A stretch of DNA of 64,000 nt from Fomitopsis serialis (taxonomy: Eukaryota > Basidiomycota > Agaricomycetes > Polyporales > Fomitopsidaceae): NCBI RefSeq assembly GCF_022376445.1, contig NW_025954963.1, positions 682,001 through 746,000 of the forward strand. Direction: 5' to 3'. A program made the translations under genes and the position numbers. Under the pieces are notes generated by a model. That model made no database searches, was not told the DNA's origin, and saw nothing but the letters and a program-made list of their open reading frames with translations. Shown here piece by piece: positions 57,193 to 64,000 of this stretch. Each line of letters opens with the position of its first letter. The stretch's first letter is position 1.

Positions 57193-58590
57193 AGGCGCTG
57201 GCGTAGGAATGACGAAAGAACAGTCAACGAGGTTGACGTGGCCCTGATTCGCGAGCTTCTGCATGGCCCCTCGGAAGGCCGCTCGCATGACATCGTGGTT
57301 GCCTGTGCCCGCCAATTTAGCCCGGCAGCATGTGTCTCCATCAACGCCCCTCACCTGCGAAAGAACGCCAGATGCCCGCAGTGCTGGGGTGCTGGGCGAT
57401 GGCAGCATCGGACGTGAGCCGCATTACGTTCTTGAGCGGCGATTTGACCTCTGCAGTGCTCCTTCCTTTGCCTGGGTAGCATGTGCCGTTCAATAGCATC
57501 TACGCGGACTCAGAGACCCCTTTACCAGTCTGAATGAAATGAACACGGTTACCTCTGAGTAGAACTTGGTGTCGAAGACCTCAGGCGTACTATCCAGGGG
57601 CACGTTCGGTACGCTTGGATCAATCGTCTTCTGTCTGGCTACTGAATGGGCGGCCAGCAGTGCTACTGTCTCCTCTATGGTAAAGCCGGCGTCGGACATC
57701 CGCGCCAGGAGGACGTCCGCGGAGTCGGTCGGCGACGGGACGAGACCGGGCGGAGATGGTGCGACGGCATCGGGTCGTCCAGCATGGAATGTCAAGCGAG
57801 GACTGCCTGGACAGTTGGACAGCCCGACCGCACCTGCAAATTGTATTCTGGTCCCAATTGGTCTACAAGCGCCTCACAAGGGGAGGTCAGCAAGCTTACA
57901 TGTCACCGTAGGAAACGTTGTGATTATCGGCGACATCTCTGAGAGCCAGTACGATGTCCTCCAAGCCATCATTCGCAGCTGTAGGACGTTAAGATGTCAT
58001 TCAGTTTACACAGTTATCGCATACGTACGGTTGGCGAGCTCGGTATCTGCGAACCGGATGATGCTACCGTCCGCACCACCGCCACTGAAGTGCATTGTCA
58101 GCGCACAGAGAAATCATTCGTGATTTTCGAGCTCACCCAAATGAACCGGAGTCCTCCAGCATGCGTGATCGGCCTACGGCATCATGAAAGGTCAGTCTGA
58201 GAGCCTCTCGCGCCTGATCGTTGCATTTGCCGTCGTTGAATCTACGCAGCGGTGCTGTTAGCCCAGAGAAGGGCATACTCCCAGCACTGACTAGTACGCA
58301 CACGTTCGCCCGAAGTTCGCGGAGAATCTGAAGTCAACAGTGAGATCAAGAGGCACCCACTCTGTATCTGACAACTTCCGTACGGTGAACCATGGTTTGC
58401 ACTGCGGGCGTCAAGACTCTATTTGCAGTGTATAAGTGGGGAACCATACCTGTTCCCTTGCCAATGAATGGTTGAATTTAGCCTCCATTGTCGGGGGAAT
58501 GTCTCCAACGCTGGGAAAAAGAATCGGGCTCTTCGCACCCGCTACAAAGCGAAAAACTCTTGTGAGGAAAAGGAGCGGCGCGAGCTTCAT
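57184..58590 (-). CDS. Class II heme peroxidase, interrupted by the transposon
   Basis: It starts [19 protein letters not shown], a likely signal peptide. Exons then give [19 protein letters not shown], the distal site [15 protein letters not shown] (Arg and His), [18 protein letters not shown], and [20 protein letters not shown]. They continue [27 protein letters not shown] (proximal His), [57 protein letters not shown] and [14 protein letters not shown]. All heme-pocket motifs are present. Of the manganese-peroxidase Mn ligands, one Glu is kept (AREALR), one position is Asp, and the third is Lys (HSVARQK), so classical Mn oxidation is doubtful. The enzyme uses hydrogen peroxide to oxidise phenols outside the cell. 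The reading continues past 57184 into the inverted repeat and stops at 57010, replacing 11 native residues with 57. Confidence 0.9.
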
Positions 58591-58898
58591 TACAGTTCGT
58601 TAAATACAAAAATCAAAGGAAGGTAGAGTAGACAAGGGAGTCTACCGCAGCGGTCTGAACGTCCGAGGCGTTCAGTGACCACCACTGACAGAAGAGGGGC
58701 GGCGCGAACAGGTCGCGTTGACGCACGTGATTGGATACTGTACCACCTTGAGTTCAGGGCCGGCTTTTTCGCGTGCAGGCGCGGGGTCCCGTGGACAGAG
58801 CCTGGACACTGCTTCCACCTACTACCGCGAGCGATCGTTTGTGTTTCGCCTGCCTTTCTTTCGCTCAAAGGGCCACCCCCTTGCCCTCCTCCTCCACA

Positions 58899-59556
58899 AT
58901 GCCTACACGCCGCTATTCAAAGTTTATACCGCCCAATCTCTCAATGAGCGAGCTCGTCTGCCAGAAACTGGATAACGATGCGACTGACCTCTTGATCGAC
59001 AAATGGCTCGAGCGCCCCCATAGTCCCGATGCCTACTATGACTGGTTCCAGCGCGTTCGGGAGCGCCGACACGCCGCAAACGCGAACATTTGCAAGGAGC
59101 AGATCCTTCTCTGGAGCAAGGGCGTATTCGTCCCCGAGAACATCTTCACGCGCACGGTCGACACTGGGCGCCTCATTCCTCTCGACCGCACATGGGTCAC
59201 GCATGTCTATCACCACCATTCTATGTCGCGGCTCAACATGATGCCTGTAATATTCAGTATGGTGTGTACTCCTCGCCATTCTGCATAGCCATCCGCTGAT
59301 GACTGCTTTGAGTTAGCTACCTGAGTTGATGCTCCTTCGCGGCATGCACGATCGGGGCTGCGACGAGATATATGTCATCGTCACCGATCTCAAACGACAG
59401 GAGATGGACCAAATCACAGAGTACTTCAAGTACGTGTGCAGAAACGCGGCGAATGGAGCATGTAAATCCAGCGTCGAGGAGAAGATCAATCACGACCGTC
59501 AGTATTCCTTTTCGCACTGTCGAGGGTGGTTACCGACCGTATGTCCCCTCTTCTAG
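58899..59556 (+). CDS. Hypothetical protein, possibly the 5' part of the MYND gene
   Basis: It starts MPTRRYSKFIPPNLSMSELV and continues QRVRERRHAANANICKEQIL and VFVPENIFTRTVDTGRLIPL. A likely intron (CCT|gtaata ... gttag) near 59248-59315 leads to LPELMLLRGMHDRGCDEIYV and VTDLKRQEMDQITEYFK. A donor (gtacgtg) follows this Lys, so the end at 59556 is provisional. No family is recognised. The start is divergent from the peroxidase, 308 bp apart. The next frame begins only 44 bp downstream and may belong to the same gene. Confidence 0.6.
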
Positions 59557-59599
59557 ACATGACCCTGACCCACATGCTTGACCGAAACCGCCGCACACC

Positions 59600-60165
59600 A
59601 TGCTTCCCCCAAATCGACCTAACACTTCGAGCGATCCTCTACGAGAAGCGACCACCATTCGTCGTCCTCTTCTCACACCAAACGATGTCCTATCCCAAAT
59701 CCTTTTTGCCAACTCCCTCTTCGTCCCGTCGAAAGACGTCTACTTCGACTTTCCGAGTGGCTGCCCAAACCCCGGCTGCACTGATAACTGCTGCGAGCTC
59801 ATCCGCTTTCCAAAGCAAGGTCTCGAGACCGCCGCGGTGCTCTGCGACAAGCGGAAGGTGCGCTACCGGTACGGCCGACGGGCGAAGCCAAAGGAACTAT
59901 GCAACTGGATCGATTGTCATGTTGTTTCTCGGACGAGGTTGTGCCCGGTGTGCACATTCAAGAAGGGGGCAGCGAAGGCAGCGTAGCGGGCAGCAGTGAA
60001 GGCAGTGATGGTAGCGTCTACGAGGCAAGGTTTGCGGGATTGATTTGTAGTCGGTGTAAGCTGGTGAAGTACTGCTCTCCCGACCACCAGAAGCTCGATT
60101 GGGAGGAACACAGGAGGGTGTGTGTGAAGCCCGGGCCAGCGGTGGAGTCGGAGGCACAGACGTAG
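59600..60165 (+). CDS. MYND-type zinc-finger protein (3' end or small gene)
   Basis: The first exon frame begins MLPPNRPNTSSDPLREATTI, then LTPNDVLSQILFANSLFVPS and the cysteine cluster CPNPGCTDNCCELI. A likely intron (AAG|gtgcgc ... acgag|GTT, about 59857-59937) moves to another frame. It reads EGGSEGSVAGSSEGSDGSVY and the C-terminal half of a MYND finger: LICSRCKLVKYCSPDHQKLD, WEEHRRVC. The finger spacing is close to CxxC..YCxxx(H)...HxxxC, with His where Cys is usual. MYND fingers mediate protein-protein contacts. The gene may be fused to the upstream frame at 58899. The short 44-bp gap argues against a separate promoter. Confidence 0.6.
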
Positions 60166-60479
60166 TAGGAGGGTGGAGGTTCGCAGCGCGGAGTTTTGTG
60201 GTCCAGCCATCGCGGCGAGGAGGAGGGATGTGCGCATGTACAATGGGCGGTCTTGTTCGATGGCTTGCAACCTAACATTATCGTTATTTGTGATGTGTCT
60301 CCTGCTCGCCTCGATGCTGTATCTTGTATCGTCGGCCTTACTGTATGATTTCTCTCCCTCAACGCGCATACGAAGCGCCTGGCAGTCTACTCGGAGGATA
60401 TTGCACATGATGTCACTGTCAGCGCCGATCGACCTGACTGCTACACTCATTTCCGCTCACTCGCCTGACTGCGACCACC

Positions 60480-61564
60480 ATGTCTCTACGCTACCTGACG
60501 GCGAAGCTCGCGCAACAAGTGGATACTTTCCATTTGACGCTGTCCAAGAGGCTCACTATGGCACTGCGGCACTGCACAGATCGATGAGGAGCTTATGAAC
60601 GCTGCTGGAGCGTTCAGCATCGACCAGGTTCGTAGCATGTCTCTCGGTCATCGAGAAAGGCGGCATGCTGAAGAGTGGGTGCTTGCATCCGTCGCGACAG
60701 CTGATGGAACTTGCGGGTCTAGCATGTGCGCAGACGCTTGCGACAGTGTATAGCAGGAGAAGTACCCGCGCGTACTCGTATGCTGTGGGCCAGGAAACCA
60801 GGGAGGTGATGGGCTCGTTGCGGCGAGGCATCTTGGTGGGCAACAGTGAGTCTGAGTCTGAGTCTGGCTCATGGTCTCTGTAGGTATGTTCGGATACAAG
60901 CTACCATTTGGATGCCGAAGGTAAGCCTCACACACCTGCCTTGTCATACTGGAACATATCTCGATACCGTTCTTCTAGCCCGGCTCCAAAGACATCTACC
61001 AGGTATGCACGTACGCACGCTCTGCCTACCCGTAGTCTCAATCGCCACCAAAGCGCCTCAAGACGCAATGCGACAATATGCACATCCAGACCATCGCGCC
61101 GAGCAGCGATGTCCAGCCCCTCCGCGACGCACTCGCCCGCTCCGATGTCATTCTCGACGCCATCTTCGGCTTCTCTTTCCAGCCACCCGTCCGCGCGCCC
61201 TTCGATGCGGCCCTTCCGCTGATCAGCCAGTCGGGGTTGCCCATCGTCTCGGTCGACATCCCTTCGGGGTGGGACGTCGAGAAGGGCAACGCTGTGGGTG
61301 TCGGTTTGAATCCAGATGTTCTTCTCAGTTTGACTGCGCCGAAGGAGGGCTCGAGGGATTCAAGGGCCGTCACTTCCTTGGCGGCAGATTCGTGCCAAAG
61401 TGCGTTCGCAGTGGCCGTCCCGTGTATTGCGCGATGATATACATCCTACTGACTGTATCTTCCGTAGAGCTATGGAAGAGAAGTTCCAGCTCAACCTGCC
61501 GGCCTACCCTGGCTTCGACCAGATCGTCGAGCTGCCCTCCGCTGAGAGTTCCCAGAAGCTGTGA
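60480..61564 (+). CDS. NNR1: NAD(P)H-hydrate epimerase, with three apparent frameshifts
   Basis: It starts [13 protein letters not shown] and, after introns, [16 protein letters not shown] then [18 protein letters not shown]. The YjeF N-terminal nucleotide-binding block follows: [113 protein letters not shown]. The enzyme epimerises damaged (R)-NAD(P)HX so that the partner dehydratase can repair it. The frame slips by one base near 60758, 60902 and 61348; each fits loss of one base, two of them in G-runs. All intron ends and all other codons look healthy. Three slips mean either several base errors in the assembly or a young pseudogene. Confidence 0.82.
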
Positions 61565-61945
61565 TTGTCTTCAGGGTAGGGACGTCAGGTATGATGTTGA
61601 GAAGTAGTAAATACATATGTACCAACTTTGCCAGATACTTGAAGGACATGTCAGGGAACTTGCATACAATTGACTAGTGCTCAACAATGAGCGTTACCTC
61701 GATTATTCACACCGAGGCCGTCATTCGTTGATCACTGGTCCCGCTCGCCGACATGACGAATTTGTGTATGTCGGGCGGAGGTGATCATACACGCAGAATC
61801 TGCGAGACAAAGGTTGGACCAGGACCAGAACAAAGACAACCCAGCGGTTTCGCGTGACGTCACGCGTCAGTGGTCACGCCCACACGCGACCCGGTGTTGC
61901 TTGTCCGAGTCTTGTTCTGCACTATCACTCCCCTCTCCAGACAGC
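61565..61945. other. Intergenic, promoter of ORC6
   Basis: There are no reading frames of interest. An AT-rich stretch after 61600 probably carries the epimerase 3' end. The palindrome-like gcgtgacgtcacgcg near 61851-61865 (a CRE-like TGACGTCA core) lies about 90 bp before the ORC6 ATG and could be a regulatory site. Confidence 0.45.
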
Positions 61946-63705
61946 ATGTCCCGCGTTCAGAAAGACGCTATCAAACGGCTATGTGGGAACGAAGAAACGA
62001 TGGGCCTCGCATTGAGCTTCTTCAGGATAGCCTCTTTGTCCACCGGGCCCGGAACAGGATATGACCTACGCGACGCTGTCTCCGGCCTCCCAGCCGTCTG
62101 TGCGTACCTCGCCTCGGAAGGGTGCGTTGATGCAGCTCTGCATGCCCATGATAGTGCTCATGAACGCGTAGGTCGAGCAATGGAGACGTCCCTGAGAAGG
62201 TGGCCCAGACCGCGTCCTGCCTCGCGCCCAAGGTCTGGCGCGCCACAGTCAAGACCGTCCGCGCCGCCCTAGACGCAGTCGCTGCGCGGGAGCAAGAGCA
62301 AGGAGATGCGCCGCTTGAATATCAAGACTTGATCTCGCAGAACAAACTGAGGAGACCCGCGTTCGTTGCCGCGTGCATGAATGATGTGGAGAAGTCGCTG
62401 CTGAAGACGGGGCAGCTCCCCGAGGAGCTTCACCCTCCTAGTGAATCATTGAAGGTTTCTGTGTTTGTGTGGGTCTTGCAGAGCTTGTTTAAGGTATGCT
62501 AGTCCTGTTGCGAGGGTGCGTTCAGGATGTTGAGGTGGCTTGGGTAGATGAGCTCCGTCACGCCTGAGAAGACGCTCAAGAGGTACGACGTTTCGCGCCG
62601 GGACTACGAAGATATCGTCGAGATTCTCGAGGAGTCGTGTCAAGACGCGGCCGACAGGGTACGCAGGAAAGTAGCGGAGCTCAGGGCCACACATGTCGCG
62701 GGTGTAACCGCGTCAACAGTGCCCGCTACTCAGGAATCTGCACCGTCCACCAGGACGCCGTCTTTATCCCCTTCCCGGTCTGCCCTGGCGACCGACAGCG
62801 AACGCGAGCTTTCCCTGTCCCCCCACAAGACACCCTCCAAGTCTGCCTTGAGAACAGACAGCGAGCGGGAGGCCTCTCTCTCCCCGCACAAGACACCCAC
62901 TCACAAGCGGAAGGTCGCCTTCGCACAGCTCGGCGACGTAGACACCGAGCTCCTCGACACGCCATCCAAGCGTCCGCGTCTCGCCTCCCCCGCGAAGCCT
63001 ACACGAAGCCAACCCGTGTCTCCCGCGAAGCCTACGCAAACTGAGTCCTCCACCCCCGCTGAGCCTGTTCAGCCTCCTCTTACACAACTACCAACCGCCG
63101 TGCCGAACCCTAGCGCGATCTCCCCCTCTAAGCCGAGTCGCCCCTCGGGTGGAGGCCCGCCGCCCCTCCCCGCACTCACCATGCCGAAGCCGTCGATTTT
63201 CCCGAGCGCGAAGTCTGCCTCGGCACAGTCTCCCCTCGACCTCCTCGCACAGCGGAGCAGCTCGCGGAGCCCCTGGAACAGCTCGTCGCCCACGCGGCCA
63301 CAGACACGCTCACAAACACAGCCGCAGCCCACGCCCAAGCCTGCGCCTCCCGCCCCCGTCGCTGGCCCGTCGACACCCAGTCGCCGTGGACGGCCTCCCA
63401 AGGCAGCGGAGGGCATGCCTATGACGCCCGCGCGGACTACGCCCGGTCGTGCTACCCCTGCGCATACGAGCCCTGGTCGCAGTCCTGCACGCCGGCGCGT
63501 CTCTGCGGCCCTCGCTGCGTTCGACGAGGACGAGGATGGGGGGAGATCGCGTCGCTTCCGCCCGGTGTTCTTGGACCAGAAGCAGTGGTTCCAGCGCGAC
63601 CCGCGGGCAGAGCGGGAGTGGAGGATGGTGGAGGCGAGGATGCGGGAGAATGGGATGGGCCCGTTGATGTTGGGGAGGGCAGGGAGGCGGCCGGTATCTG
63701 CTTGA
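61946..63705 (+). CDS. ORC6: Origin recognition complex subunit 6
   Basis: It starts MSRVQKDAIKRLCGNEETMG. An intron from about 62120 to 62180 joins LPAVCAYLASEG to SSNGDVPEKVAQTASCLAPK. The second TFIIB-like half reads FVAACMNDVEKSLLKTGQLP and VSVFVWVLQSLFK. After a further intron comes KTLKRYDVSRRDYEDIVEIL. The long C-terminal region is Pro/Ser/Lys-rich with many CDK-type sites (SPHKTPSK, SPHKTPTHK, TPSKRPR, SPAKP). It ends in a conserved-looking block, RPVFLDQKQWFQRDPRAERE. ORC6 helps ORC load the MCM helicase at replication origins in the nucleus; clustered S/T-P-x-K sites fit cell-cycle control by CDK. The frame is intact. Confidence 0.88.
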
Positions 63706-64000
63706 GCTTGAAGCTTGAAGCTTGGACTCTTGTGATGAAGTGTACCATTGTGTTTTGTGTTGATCGTGCTTTGTTGAGCTGTGGTATCTGCGTCGTACGT
63801 CTATAATACATGTAATGTTGATCCAATCGCGCGTTCATTGAGTGTGCTAGCTAAGACAAGACAGCGAGATAGATAGAGCAATATCGGAGAGCACCCAGCG
63901 ATCCGTAAGCAAGTATCACAGGTATACCAGAGCGTGAGTAACGTTGGAATATCAATCAATGCACAGCTCATTTTGACTTGGTTTCCACCGGAGTGTCCAG

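Overview
The window is nuclear DNA of a basidiomycete fungus, most likely a wood-decaying agaricomycete. Genes are broken by many short introns of about 45-70 nt with GT..AG ends and pyrimidine-rich acceptors. The protein types (a secreted class II heme peroxidase, BTB proteins, an F-box protein, a DUF6589 protein) are typical of Agaricomycetes. The class II peroxidase suggests a white-rot lifestyle, but one gene does not prove it. All calls come from reading the sequence by eye; no database search was run.

Layout. 1-12 kb: a Kelch/BTB protein (+), a CHFR-like RING protein (-) and a Zn2Cys6 transcription factor (-). 12-20.6 kb: gene-poor. 20.6-21.9 kb: a secreted class 3 lipase. 22.5-24 kb: a transcription-start-like region and a decayed tandem array of KRCK/GCxN-type coding repeats. 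24.5-25.6 kb: an FHA splicing factor of the Pml1/SNIP1 type. 27.3 kb: tRNA-Glu(UUC). 29-34.4 kb: MON1 (-) divergent from a BTB protein (+), then guanine deaminase (-). 34.6-36 kb: a repeat block with tandem hairpins, followed by an intron-containing tRNA-Thr(CGU). 38-49.9 kb: APC2 (-) divergent from an alpha/beta hydrolase (+), a SIRT2/Hst2-type sirtuin (-), an S28 serine carboxypeptidase (-) and an F-box protein (+). 58.9-63.7 kb: a hypothetical gene, a MYND zinc-finger protein, NAD(P)HX epimerase and ORC6.

The standout is a complete 6,878-bp DNA transposon at 50306-57183. It has 307-bp terminal inverted repeats in which I see no mismatch, and a perfect 9-bp target-site duplication. It carries two convergent genes, a DUF6589 protein (candidate transposase) and a RecQ-type helicase with a C-terminal zinc-knuckle-like motif. 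Each start codon lies only 22-27 bp inside its own inverted repeat, behind a shared TATA-like box, so the repeats appear to serve as matched promoters. The element sits in the last exon of a class II peroxidase gene, 11 codons before its stop. The peroxidase frame continues into the repeat and gains a 57-codon tail.

Several otherwise clean conserved genes (NAD(P)HX epimerase three times, lipase once, Pml1 once, perhaps Kelch/BTB and F-box) carry apparent one-base frameshifts. At least some fall in short homopolymers, so base-calling errors in the assembly must be weighed against real gene decay.
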